64,000 nt of DNA, taken from contig CM049314.1 of assembly GCA_026874595.1 (NCBI GenBank), positions 57,088,300 to 57,152,299 of the forward strand, written 5' to 3'. Each line of letters begins with the position of its first letter. Position 1 is the stretch's first letter. The notes below the pieces were generated by a model. That model ran no database searches. It was not told where the DNA came from and was given only the letters and a program-made list of their open reading frames with translations. The stretch comes from Sipunculus nudus (Eukaryota > Annelida > Sipuncula > Golfingiida > Sipunculidae). This document shows, one piece after another, positions 1 to 12,479 of this stretch. The position numbers and the translations under genes are program-made.

Positions 1-2258
1 CTTAAAAATCAATGTATTGGAGTGAAGGGCAGTTTTGAAATTTTGTTTTTATCCAGAAGAGAAATTAAAACTGTAGTTCACTTATTTACTGTGTTCCTGC
101 TGGAAAAAGTTAAAAGGCATTGTCAAATATATCCAGTCATAAAGCCATTCATTAAAGAGATACATTTACATTTGAATTTTATAACCTAGAATTAAGAAAT
201 AATTCAGTCATTTTCTCATTTTCTCAGAATCTTCATTGTCTGTGGTTGGATTATAAAAATGCAAAATTGAAGTTAAGTAAAACAGTTACCTCAATTAAGA
301 AAGACATTTGGGATGATAATTTGTCTTTTGAAAAAAGGAAGACAATTGGATGAAAAATCAGTTGTTACTGCCAGTATACTCATATATATTGCACACTTTT
401 ATATATAGCTGATCTTTTATAGAAAACAACATATTTTAAGGTGTGCACTTTTCCCCATTCCTTCCGTAAAAATCAAAGTGAGATTTATGTTTGAGAAAAT
501 AATCCAGAACTTTTTAGATGCCAATCATCTCACTAAACCAGGGTCTTGAAAGCATGGCTGCTACAGTCTTGATATGAAATGATAATGAGAAATATCTTGG
601 GAATATTAAATATGAAGAAACAAGATAAAATTAGGCAATTAAGTTAAAATTAGCCAATTAGTACACCAAAATACCATGCAGAGAAGAAAATGTCATAAAA
701 CTGTTTAAATTTGTCAAGCTATGGAGGACAAGGTCTTTAAAAGGCCAATATGTAGTGGTATTTCTTCCATGCAGATATTTGGTTGACAGATTCTATATGT
801 AGTATTTATGCTGTTAAAGAAAATATACAAATAAAGCAGATACTATACATGAAAGTAGATACATGGGCCAGGTCTGGCCAGGTGTTAGTATGTGTGGCTG
901 CAGATATTTATGTTTTATCCAGGAAAGGGGAAGAGCCTGTGTCTGATGGGTTTGTGGACATTATGCTTAATTTCAGGTCCAAGTTCCAGCTGGTTTCCAG
1001 ACAGCCACTAAGGATTGTACACAGCTCCGGGGCTGTGTCTGCATTTTGTAAATTAGGGTTCTCTATGGAGATAAGAGTTTTTCTCATTTTCGTAGGTGAC
1101 TTTATTTTATCAAGGTCTAAATGCATCTCTTTTCATGCTGATCCATACAACCTCTTTCATTGTATAGTTAAATCATACTAAATGTACTTGAATTTTTTAA
1201 AGTAAAATTAAGGGTTGATATTAATACCAGGACCCACAAGAAAAAATGTATATTATACTTTTATCCATTAACAAACTTGATAAGCCATGTTTATAAGAAA
1301 AAATGTTTCTGTATTTAAATAATTTTTACAACTCTTTTAATAGGAGTTTCAGAAAAAGAAGTTTCTGTAGTAAATAGTTATACAGTTTACACATTTGTAA
1401 ACATTTAATAAACATATTAATTCAAACAAAAGGTGAATATCATACCAAGAATACTAGTGACCATAATTAAAATTAAAATATATCCTTGATTAACAATGAA
1501 ATTTTTAACTTGTTGGAACCCTGATAGCACATAGGCATCTGACATGTGCTCAAGGCCACTGAGAACACATGGAATCCCCTGTGGTCTGTACTGTATACTG
1601 TACCAGAACAAATATAGACTGTGTTACATACTGTACCCCCACCAAACATTCAGTTGCTCCAGACTAGCCTATAGGCATTGAATCTCTGTATAGTTATGTA
1701 CTTATACCTCACATCTTGACATATTTTCCACGATTCTTGTTATTGTATCTGCTCTCCATTGGTCAATACCCGGTTGTCTTTTGGAATTATTCAAATTTAC
1801 AAATGTCTCCCAGTGAGTTTGTATCCATATTCAGTGTGTACATTAGGTATGAGACAGGAAATAGGACTGTATAAATGTATATGTGGACAATGAAAGTCAT
1901 TAATACAGGTGGTACCTGCATAGCCTGAGGGTGGTAGTTGTACTTACTGGTGGTTTAGGAATGGGGTTTATGTAGTTAAGGTCTAGGGTTAGAATGTATT
2001 ACTCCTAAGGTACACGATGAAAATGTGAACCAGGAACATTAATAGATTCACTGTTAAAGTCATAATTTAGAGCTCTGATTTATGTTTTAAACCCTGTAGA
2101 ATTTGATAATCTGTCAGCAGTCTGATACAGGTGACTTTATAATAATTATTTAACTCAATAACCAACCTTGCCATTTTGTGATTGTCATCTTCATTAAGCT
2201 GCAAGTATGAAAACAGAAAAAGACATGTTCAAACTTAGTGAATTTAATTCTAAACTTG
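1..2258. other. AT-rich non-coding DNA, nothing recognised
   Basis: No gene, RNA or transposon was recognised. A 132-codon open frame lies at 783-1181. It has no family motif, starts in ordinary AT-rich sequence, and overlaps an equally open minus-strand frame, so it looks like chance. The stretch is probably intron or intergenic DNA. Confidence 0.6.
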
Positions 2259-2422
2259 TTTCTTTTTAAATTTATGCATTTATGGAAAAAGTAGAACCGA
2301 TCTGTTAATAAATTATCATCAATGCTGATTATAATATTAGTTTCTTTTTAAATTTATGCATTAGTGGAAAAAATACAACCAATTTGTTAATAAATTATCA
2401 TCCATGCAGATGATAATATTAT
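2259..2422. repeat. Two-copy tandem duplication, 82-bp unit
   Basis: The segment beginning TTTCTTTTTAAATTTATGCA at 2259 recurs at 2341. The second copy differs by scattered substitutions but keeps the same order through GTTAATAAATTATCATC. It is an old local duplication with no coding content. Confidence 0.85.
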
Positions 2423-2619
2423 TTGTAAAGTTAAGAATCCTTAAATTTATGTTATGAACTAATAGATCCAACTTTGCTGAGTTGATAAATCCTTTGGTCT
2501 GTCAGAATTTTGCTTTAAAGAAATAATTTGATGATATGGTGAAATAAGCACAACTTTCAGAAGATAACCATTATTATGTTTCTGATCCTTATACAAGTGG
2601 ATCCATCAGTAAAAATTAG

Positions 2620-4516
2620 TTTTTAGCTCAGCTGACTATAAGTCATCTGAGCTATAGTCGTGGTCCATTGTCCGTCATCCGTCCGTCTGTCCGTCCGTCA
2701 GTCCGTCCGTCCGTCCATCCATAGATGTGGCACGTTTTGAAACCGTAAGACCTAGGAATCCAAAATTCAGCATAATGTTAGATGTCCCCAAGATCTCCTA
2801 CCAAGCCGAAAACTGGGACTTGCGACTTCGTTCCTTTGAGAAATTAAGGAAAAACCTCAATTTTTTTATTAAAAACCTATTTTCACACTTCAGGACTGCT
2901 TAATATCAAAACCACTCTTCTGTTTTTCCTCATATTTACCATTAATATTCCTCTATATAGTTCCTATGTACATGCCAGAAATTAAGTCTGTAAAGTATAA
3001 ATTCTTTAAGTTATGGGCCCAAACATAATGGACTTTGTAAAAAATCAGGAAAAATAATAACTCACTTAACATGAAAAATTTTGAAACTAGAGTCTATTTT
3101 CTCAAGTATATAACTATGTTTAATTAAGATTCAATTGTTTACCCAAAATTAGATCTGAATTTTGTAAATTTTTTAAGTTATTAGCATAAAAAAAATCAGT
3201 ACCTTAAATTTTGCCCAACTTTGACCATGGCACTTTTTTTTCCTGTAAGCACCGTTGATTTAATTTTCACAGCATGTAAACATAAATATTTAGTTTGTCT
3301 AAATCTGAAATTTGAAAATAAAAGCTTGAAAATTAAGCTAGTTATTGATTTTTTTTTCTGTAGTCACTTGCTTTGATCACAGATGCATGGTCCCACTCCA
3401 GGTCACTGGAAGTCAGCTATGCCAGGGTTTCTGATTTGTGACAGTCCATGGGGGAGATCCCCTGCTGTGACAGGTGCACAGTTATTCTCATATCACCACC
3501 CCAATCACACCCCCCCCCCCCCCCGCAAACCCAACCCACCAAGTGTTATCCAGTAATTGTTATTGTTTTCACTGTATCTCCTTAATTGTAATGCTGTTTC
3601 CACTCCGATATGCAAAAACTTTCCTTGAAAAAATAATTCAAGGTGTAATCCAGAAGATGCAATGTTGTGTAATGTAGCATTTTTAAAGAAATCAATTTTC
3701 TTTTAAATGATTTTAACAAATATAAATGAACCCATCAGTATGCTTAAATTATTATAAAATATGAAGCACATTATGGATAAATAAAGACACAATTAAAAAT
3801 TGTGAAATCTAAATCAAGTATTATTTTTAGATATTTATTGTTTTGCAGATTTAAAAGATATATTTTTGTGGTTAAAAAAAAATAAACATTTGTATGCATG
3901 ATGTGGTGTTATCTGACAAGATTGAGATTTATGATGATGCAATTGAGAATTATGAATCAACTTTTATATTCAGATATACATGTTAAATTGGAAATGTATA
4001 GAAATATAAACTTAAAGTAGAAAATAATTGATGTGATAAAAAAAATCAGGATTTAATACAAACATTTGTTCATTATTTTCCTGCCTCAGCAGAATTTGAG
4101 ATCAGGCTTTGTTTGTTAATTAGCTATATTTCAACTGTATACATTTCATTAAAAAAATACATATATATTTAATAATATATATTATACAAAAAAAATAGAT
4201 GCAATTGAACAAATGTGTAAACTACTGAAATGTCAACAGTTAATCGAAAAACTAACTAATGATCATGGTAATAGTACAGATCATTTGTTCACAAACTGCT
4301 CACATGCTTTAGTTTCAACATTAGGAAACACATGGTCAGGTCACAAAATATTTTTTAAAACAATTTCTTGCTCATCAATACAAACCAATCATATAAACCA
4401 ACCATGGCCTTTATTACCTCTTCCTCTTACACTTTATCCCCATTAGATATTATTTTAGATTTTTACCTTCAAGGATAATGTCAGCTGAGCACAGTGACCC
4501 ATAGGTCCCTTGTTTT
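2620..4516 (+). mobile_element. Dispersed 1.9-kb non-coding element, copy 1
   Basis: This copy is nearly identical over its full length to 7116-9013 and 33378-35298. In order it holds: an opening imperfect hairpin (2624-2654; arms TAGCTCAG/CTGAGCTA and TGAC/GTCA around TATAA); a (GTCC)n run; about 800 bp of AT-rich sequence; a CACTCCAGGTCACTGGAAGTC block; a poly-C run (3510-3524, 15 C); more AT-rich sequence; and an end reading GTCAGCTGAGCACAGTGACC then AGGTCCCTTG. GCTCAGCTGAC near the start is repeated inverted near the end. GTTTTT flanks both sides and may be a target-site duplication. No frame resembles a transposase, so the element is non-autonomous and its superfamily is undetermined. 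Confidence 0.85.
2671..2720 (+). repeat. (GTCC)n-type microsatellite inside the 1.9-kb element
   Basis: A run of GTCC units interrupted by GTCT, GTCA and ATCC variants. The same position carries it in the other copies (about 7170-7204 and 33426-33470) with different lengths, so it belongs to the element and varies between copies. Confidence 0.9.
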
Positions 4517-5308
4517 TATTTTCCATTGAAAAGGATAGAGTGGTGTGCGACAGAAGTTGAGGATGATCCAGAAAAAGTTCAGAGGGCAGAAAATGAAAGT
4601 CAATAACTGTCAGAAAACCAACGGGAGATTTATTCAAGCCCTTTAACGTGTGTGAAACGAGCATGTGACAGAGCTTGAGTATGTCCCCTGGACATAGAGA
4701 AAGAAATTGAACTGTTCCTGACAAATATTCTAGCTTTGACTTTGGTTTGAGTCTGTTCAGCTTATTGGTTTTTGTGTGAAAAAGGGTCTCAAAATGGCAA
4801 CTCTTTTTCATTTACCATGGCTCAAATAAGACCGCCAGGAATATGTGAAATGCCATGACGAGTGGTGCTTCAGATAGGTGACCTTTCGGCCCCATGTAGA
4901 CAGCTCCTTGTTATGCATGTAGCCAGCTATATTACACAGGATTTCATACAACTGGTCTTTGTCATGTATAAATATTTGTTATGTTGTAACAGCCTTGTTC
5001 ATCATGTCATGTCACCTGGTTGCCACTTTTTTACCTACAGTCATTTCCATTAACTTCAAGTCATCAAATCAGGAATTTCATGAATAGATTTATTTGGTAG
5101 AGAAGCTTCCACATATTCTTAAAATAAGTTAAATTTGTGCATTAATATAATCATGAGGCCATATTGATCACCTCTGTATCCTGAGACAGAGGGTATACAA
5201 ACCCATCATTAATTGATATACCCCTATTTGTCAGTCAGAGGTGGTTGGTGCAGTGGACACATATGTGCCTCACTTGAACAGTGACTGCATTTTGAATCCT
5301 TCCATTTA
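4517..5308. other. Non-coding spacer between repeats
   Basis: No gene recognised. A 118-codon minus-strand open frame at 4455-4811 begins in this stretch and runs into the tail of the 1.9-kb element. It shows no domain and is judged spurious. Confidence 0.5.
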
Positions 5309-6960
5309 GATAAGTCATAAAGTATAAATATTGTAGCCTTCATATCATAGGCAAAAGTTCCTTAGAGGAAGGGGAATAATTTGAGTATAAATTCAGTCAA
5401 GTCATTTTCAAAATGGCATCTCTACAGAACTTAAATTGTGTCGATTGCAAAATTTGGCAACTTGATGTGTTTCCATACATGATGTATTGTCTGTTACCAA
5501 ATATCTTAGGAACTGCTGCAGCCTTCAGTTTAAAATTTCACAGGAATATTGATCATGTGACTGCTAAATGATTTTGACCTCCAGGTGGCGCCACCTGTGT
5601 TGACCTACTTTCTGCTAGTTGTAATGGTCTTTTCGGCTTTTCCCAAGATAAGTCATAAAGTATTAATATGTTGGCCTTCATATCATAGGCAAAAGTTCTT
5701 TAGAGGAAGGGGTATAATTTGAGTATAAATTCAGTCAAGTCATTTTCAAAATGGCGTCTCTACAGAACTTTTAATTGTGTCGATCACAAAATTTGGCAAC
5801 TTGATGTGTTTCCATACACAATGTATTGTCTGTTACCAAATGTCTTAGGAACTGCTGCAGCCTTCAGATTCAAATTTCACAGGAATATTGATCATGTGAC
5901 TGCTAAATGATTTTGACCTCCAGGTGGTGCCACCTGTGTTGACCTACTTTGTGCTGGTTGTAATGGTCTTTTTGGCTTTTTTCAAGATAAGTCATAAAGT
6001 ATTAATATTGTGGCCTTCATATCATAGGCAAAAGTTCTTTAGAGGAAGGGGAATAATTTGAGTATAAATTCAGTCAAGTAATTTTCAAAATGGCGTCTCT
6101 ACAGAACTTTTAATTGTGTCGATCACAAAATTTGGCAATTTGATGTGTTTCCATACATGATGTCTAGTCTTTTACCAAATATCTTAGGAACTGCTGCAGC
6201 TTTCAATTTTCAAATTTCACAGGAATATTGATCATGTGACTGCTAAATGATTTTGACCTCCAGGTGGCACCACCTGTGTTGACCTATTTTGTGCTGGTTG
6301 TAATAGTCTTTTCAGCTTTTTCCAAGATAAGTCATAAAGTATTAATATTGTGGCCCATATATCATAGGCAAAAGTTCCATAGAGGAAGTGGAATAATTTG
6401 AGTATAAATTCAGTCAAGTCATTTTCAAAATGGCATCTCTATGGAACTTTAAATAGTGTCGATCACAAAATTTGGCAACTTGATGTGTTTCCATACATGA
6501 TGTCTAGTCTTTTACCAGATATCTTAGGAACTGCTGCAGCTTTCAGTTTCAAATTTCACAGGAATATTGATCATGTGACTGCTAAATGATTTTGACCTCC
6601 AGGTGGTGCCACCTATGTTGACCTATTTTCTGCAGATTGTAATGGTCTTTCATGCTTTTTCCAAGATAAGTCATAAAGTATTATTATTTTGGCCTTCATA
6701 TCATAGTCATCAGTTCCTCAGAGGAAGGGAAATGATTTGCGTATAAATTCAGTCAAGTCATTTTCAAGATGGCATCTCTACAGAACTTAAAATTATGTAG
6801 ATCGCAAAATTTGGCAACTTGATGTGATTCCATACATGATGTTTTGTCTGTTACCAAATATCTTAGGAACTGCTGCAGCCTTCAGTTCAAATTTCATAGG
6901 AATATTGATCATGTGACTGCTGAATGATTTTGACCTGCCGGTTGTGCCACCTGAATTGAG
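5309..6960 (+). repeat. Tandem array of five ~339-bp units
   Basis: Units begin with GATAAGTCATAAAG at 5309, 5647, 5986, 6326 and 6665, giving spacings of 338, 339, 340 and 339 bp. The fifth unit is more diverged and fades out near 6960. Each unit contains TTTTCAAAATGGCRTC, GGAACTGCTGCAGC, AATATTGATCATGTGACTGC, and near its end a CCTCCAGGTGGYGCCACC block that is palindromic in unit 1 (CAGGTGGCGCCACCTG, 5582-5597). Short open frames recur in each unit but contain stops and vary, so there is no evidence of coding. Confidence 0.95.
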
Positions 6961-7090
6961 CTACATTTGCTGTGAGTGAAAATTGCTCATATCTCAGGAG
7001 CATTGGTCTGAAATTGGCATGTGCATCCATTTTGGAAAGTTTTCTGTAAAACCAGACAGGTCGCGCCACCTGTCTTGTGCAATAGAACAC
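6961..7090. repeat. Dispersed repeat fragment with GACAGGT...ACCTGTC palindrome
   Basis: The block around GGTCTGAAATTGGCATGTGC, ending in an imperfect palindrome at 7055-7074, resembles sequence at 27330-27570, where similar wording (TCAGTCTGAAATTGG, ACAAGACAGGTGTCGCCACC) occurs. It is probably one dispersed family that also contributed the CAGGTGGCGCCACCTG block of the adjacent 339-bp array. Confidence 0.55.
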
Positions 7091-7115
7091 TGTCCACTTG
7101 GAAAGGAATTAATGG

Positions 7116-9013
7116 TTTTTAGCTCAGCTGACTATAAGTCATCTGAGCTATAGTCGTGGTCCATTGTCTGTCGTCCGTCCGTCTGTCTGTCCGTCCGTCC
7201 GTACGTAGATGTGGCACGTTTTGAAACCGTAAGACCTAGGAATCCAAAATTCAGCATTATGTTAGATGTCCCCAAGATCTCCTACCAAGCCGAAAACTGG
7301 GTCTTTGCGACTTCGTTCCATTGAGAAATTAAGGAAAAACCTCAATTTTTTATTAAAATCCTATTTTCACACTTCAGGACTACCTAATATCAAAACTACT
7401 CATCTGTTTTTCCTCATATTTACCATAAATATTCCTCTATATAGTTCCTATGTACATGCCAGAAATTAAGTCTGTAAAGTATAAATTCTTTAAATTATGG
7501 GCCCAAACATAATGGACTTTGTAAAAAATCAGGAAAAATAATAACTCATTTAACATGAACAATTTTGAAACTAGAGTCTATTTTCTCAAGTATATAACTA
7601 TGTTTAATTAAGATTCAATTGTTTACCCAAAATTAGATATGAATTTTGTAAATTTTTTAAGTTATTAGCATAAAAAAAAAATCAGTACCTTAAATTTTGC
7701 CCAACTTTGACCATGGCACGTTTTTTTCCTGTTAGCACCATTGATTTAATTTTCACAGCATGTAAACATAAATATTTAGTTTGTCTAAATCTGAAATTTG
7801 AAAATAAAAGCTTGAAAATTAAGCTAGTTATTGATTTTTTTTTCTGTAGTCACTTGCTTTGATTACAGATGCAGGGTCCCACTCCAGGTCACTGGAAGTC
7901 AGCTATGCCAGGGTTTCTGATTTGTTACAGTCACTGGGGGAGATCCCCTGCTGTGACAGGTGTACAGTTATTCTCATATCACCACCCCAATCACCCCCCC
8001 CCCCCCTCCCAGCAAACCCAACCCACCAAGTGTTATGCAGTAATTGTTATTGTTTTCACTTTATCTCCTTAATTGTAATGCTGTTTCCACTCCGATATGC
8101 AAAAACTTTCCTTGAAAAAATAATTCAAGGTGTAATCCAGAAGATGCAATGTTGTGCAATGTAGCATTTTTAAAGAAATCAATTTTCTTTTAAATGATTT
8201 TAACAAATATAAATGAACCAATCAGTATGCTTAAATTATTATAAAATATGAAGCACATTATGGATAAATAAAGACACAATTAAAAATTGTGAAATCTAAA
8301 TCAAGTATTATTTTTAGATATTTATTGTTTTGCAGATTTTAAAGATATATTTTTGTGGTAAAAAATAAATAAACATTTGTATGCATGATGTGGTGTTATC
8401 TGACAAGATTGAGATTTATGATGATACAATTGAGAATTATGAATCAACTTTTATATTCAGATATATATGTTAAATTGGAAATGTATAGAAATATAAACTT
8501 AAATTAGAAAATAATTGATGTGATAAAAAATCAGGATTTAACACAAACATTTGTTCATTATTTTCCTGCCTCAGCAGAATTTGAGATCAGGCTTTGTTTG
8601 CCCTGTTTTATGTTGTTAATTAGCTATATTTCAATGTATACATTTCATAAAAAAAATACATATATATTTAATAATATATATTATACAAAAAAATAGATGC
8701 AATTGAACAAATGTGTAAACTACTGAAATGTCTACAGTTTATCGAAAAACCAACTAATGATCAGGGTAATAGTACAGATCATTTGTTCACAAACTGCTCA
8801 CATGCTTTAGTTTCAACATTAGGAAACACATGGTCAGATCACAAAATATTTTTTGCAACAATTTCTTGCTCATCAATACAAACCAATCATATAAACCAAC
8901 CATGGCCTTTATTACCTCTTCCTCTTACACTTTATCTCCATTAGATATTATTTTAGATTTTTACCTTCAAGGTTAACGTCAGCTGAGCACAGTGACCCAT
9001 AGGTCCCTTGTTT
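7116..9013 (+). mobile_element. Dispersed 1.9-kb non-coding element, copy 2
   Basis: Same order of blocks as copy 1: hairpin at 7120-7150, (GTCC)n, CACTCCAGGTCACTGGAAGTC block, a C13 run at 7994-8006, and the AGGTCCCTTG end. It differs from copy 1 mainly by point changes and run lengths, plus a short segment near 8600 (CCCTGTTTTATGTTG) absent from copy 1, so the two insertions are of similar, fairly recent age. No coding capacity was recognised. Confidence 0.85.
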
Positions 9014-10339
9014 CACATTTATTTTTTTTTCTTTTTCAATCACCCACCATCATGCACAGTAATACACAGAGTGAACATTAGACCCCTGGGTCTCTTGTTT
9101 TATATTAAACTGAAAATATGCCTCGCTAAAGGTGTTTTCATGTATATATTTACCTTCTACTTAATATCATCATTAGTTATTCTAGTTGAACATGATGCAG
9201 CATAGGTCCTCCACTGCGGAGTACATATGAATAAAGGTAGGGGTCCTCTTAACAACACTACTTACAATGGGTTTTATCTGCTGGGAGTTGACAATTAATG
9301 CATGTAGCATATGGAAGATGGGTCCAGTGGGACTTGTCCACAGCTCTGTACAAACCTAGGTGGTCACCCAGTTCAGGGAATACATCATTTATAATATAAT
9401 AAGATGAGTCCCTTGGGAAGCTGTGATGAATTATCAGCTTGTCCTGACTGATATCACTATAAATCATAATAGATAACACACTTGTTGTTTTTAGTATTAA
9501 TTAATAGGCTATTTCATACATGTAACAGTGATATATTAACATACTTAATGGGATATTATAAAAAGATATTGTACCACTCACAAAATTGTCAAGCAGACAC
9601 ATCTGTAACTAGAATAATGTCAAATTAATCAGCCCTTTCTTTTCTTAAGAGCCCCACCCCCCACAAATATACATCTATAATCCAGGGAAACAGAACACTA
9701 ATACAGAAACAGTCATGGTTGAAGACACCAACTCTGTCCATAATTGGGAATTGAAAAATTGAGCTAAATGCTGTTAAATTATAATTCAGTTAAGTCTGGT
9801 TTTAAGATTTTTTTTGTGAAACTGTAGTCTTGTTCTGATATAGTTGAATCTTTATGTATCAAGTATTCCAACTAGCAATATTAATACTACAGATACAAGA
9901 TATGGTGTATGAGCAGTCTAAAATATATAAAAATTATATAACTGTAGTTATCAATATTATTAAGTATAAGCAGATTTTATAATGCTATTGCCATACATCT
10001 TTAAATAATAATTAGGATATTATAGTCATGATCATCTGTAATGTTGTAAGTGACCTTTACTGAATGGTTGAAATTGATGGTGAGTTTAATGAAGTACTAG
10101 GATGGAATATATAGGGATGTACATGAGTAGAGCTGCAGGATGAGTCCTAAAGGTCACAGGGCCAGTACATAATTTAAAATAAATGTCAGGTGTCTTCATA
10201 CCTGATTAACCATTGTGTCCAAGGAAAATGTGACACGAAGCAGGAAACGATTCCGTTAAATTAAATAAAATGCTGAATATATACGATCTGACTACTTAAT
10301 ATATTTTTGACCACTAAACATACTGTCATTAGTTATATA
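9014..10339. other. AT-rich non-coding DNA, nothing recognised
   Basis: No coding frame, RNA gene or repeat with clear boundaries was seen. It is ordinary intron-like or intergenic sequence. Confidence 0.55.
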
Positions 10340-12479
10340 CCGTAAAAAACCGCATATACGTTGAGAAATTTGTTCCCAAAAAATTAATCCAAGAAAGGGG
10401 AGTCGACTTATGTGCGGGTCTAAACCTGAGAGGCAAAATTTTGCACGAACTTAGTCAAACTGCCGGCCTGAATGTCTTAACTGATCGACAACTAGATATC
10501 CGTTTCCGGTGAAGTCAGGTACACAAGCCCCCCCCTTTCTGTCCAAAAATACAGTCTAATAAGGTTTCCAATTTTTTTTCAAATTTTGACCATTTACGCT
10601 GTTCTTTCATTTGGATAATGCAGTATATTAAAATGTTTGCAATTTACATGGTTGATGACAACCAGGAAATGACCTGCGTCTAGCTATAATGAGCTCCATT
10701 CACGGGCGATTAAGTACGAGTGCAAGAGGCACGGGTATTGCGTAATCAGTTTGGATTTTATCCAGGGCATCGGCCCCTGTGTATTAGACATCCAATTATG
10801 TTACAGTATTTCCCCACAAAAACATTTGGTGCTTGTGTAAGTTTGCAAACATGTAAACCGTAAAAGCCTGTGGGCCGTGGTATCTGAACTACAGACAGGT
10901 GACAAATGGCTGATTACAGCATCACGCACCGATTAGCGCTCACTCGGTACGGGGATGGCTGCCTGTCCCAAGAAGCCCAAAACTTGGTCACCTGTGTACT
11001 TACATGCGGGGGAAATTATCACTGCGTTCGGAAGTTCCTACTTAAAAATCACCCGAAATCGTAGTGAATGACTGCGGCCCTGAGCAAAGCTCGGGGAAAA
11101 AAAATACACCGAACTTCAACCTGACAACGATATCGCTATGAACAAACGAACACAAATCCTGCAAGACTTAGTCAAAATTAGTACTCCACAGAATGTGAAA
11201 TATATGATTCATTCACGAAAACTTTCATCAAAAAGATAGGAAAACGGAGTTTGATCAAAGAACGACTGACGTGTTGTCAACGTGTTGCCCTGGCTTCCGT
11301 GCTCTCACTATGCGGTTCGCAATGCTGGATACCTATGCTGCATATATGCAGTTATATCACATGTAATTGTTTCATTAGTGCGTCCGTCTGTGGAGGCAAT
11401 TAATTAAAACTTGAATAAAACTGTCGTTTACGGCCTTGTGTTTTCTTGTGTATAATAAAAATCTCTGATAATAAAATTCCTGCCCTTGATCCAAGGATAT
11501 GACCAAGCTGAAGACAGCTTACACTGTCACGTGGCCTTTTCAGGCGACTCGCTTGGACCCAACTTTGCGCGTTTTTTTCACTTTAGATTATATAAAACTA
11601 GGGGATTAACCGTGTTATGTGGTTAGCGATTTTAGGCAAATAACTATTTGAGATGGTTTCAGTGTGTGGGCAATTATCTTGCGCTTGCAATGAAAGACAA
11701 CACTGTTAAGTATTAAAAATGATCCCCAAACCACAGGACTAATTTTCTTAGTCTTTTTACTATAATCCACACCATTGCCATAGACATGTATTATATTTCT
11801 GTACAATGTAGGTGTTCTTGTAAAACCCAAAAATTCTATAATTACGGGCTACACATTAGTTACCACAAAGGACTTTGTAGGTATAAGTACTTATGACACC
11901 GGTATTTGATATTGTAAAATGAGAGCTTTGTTTGATCCGTTCGGGAAAAAAGCGAACTGGTGAGATGTTCTGCCTCGAAAATCGTCCCAAAGATTAACCC
12001 GCAACATGATTCACTTGTGGAAAAATTGGGGGACATATTGCCTATATGGGCAGTGGTGAGATGTTCCCGGTCTAAATTCGTCCCAGCGGTCAACCCACAA
12101 CAACATGCATTTGTGTTGACTTTACCAGTTTGACGACCGTGCGATCCCTAGCGTGCAAATGAATCCGGACAGACAAACAGATTCCAGTGAATTATAGTAT
12201 GATTAATCTTAGAGTCTTTATGATGCCCAATAACTTTTAAATAGATTGCACAACAAAACAAATGACATTTTTACAGTTTAAAAAAATTTTTAAGTGGTAT
12301 GAATGTCAAAAACGAGTGGCCAGTCATACAATTCACCTTTCCACAGTGGCATGTCACACTACTCTCGATGGTCATGTATGCTGCTTCAGACCTGTTTTGA
12401 CCTCAAGAATGGCCTGGAAAAATTTTTACCTGATATTCACCCTGAAGATTTATACTCGACTTATATGCGAGTTTTACGG
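10340..12479. mobile_element. TA-flanked DNA transposon relic with CCGTAAAA termini (2.14 kb)
   Basis: The left end reads CCGTAAAAAACCGCATATA and the reverse complement of the right end reads CCGTAAAACTCGCATATA; both are bounded by TA (10338-10339, 12480-12481). CGACTTATRTGCG is repeated near both ends. TA target duplications are characteristic of the Tc1/mariner/pogo group, which is the basis for the class call. The interior is visibly richer in CG dinucleotides than its surroundings. No frame inside has recognisable transposase or DNA-binding motifs. The longest, at 12262-12555, runs through the right terminus and looks accidental. This is a non-autonomous or decayed copy. Confidence 0.7.

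Noticed and set aside
783-1181. 132-codon plus-strand open frame
   Set aside because: No family motif, no splice or promoter context, and an overlapping open frame on the other strand. Expected by chance in AT-rich DNA of this length.
2620-4516. Calling the 1.9-kb element a Helitron
   Set aside because: The hairpin overlaps the CTAA-like end, there is no clear TC start, and possible GTTTTT duplications argue against it. Left unclassified.
4455-4811. 118-codon minus-strand open frame
   Set aside because: It runs across the end of the 1.9-kb element into flanking DNA, so it cannot be an old gene. No domain is visible.
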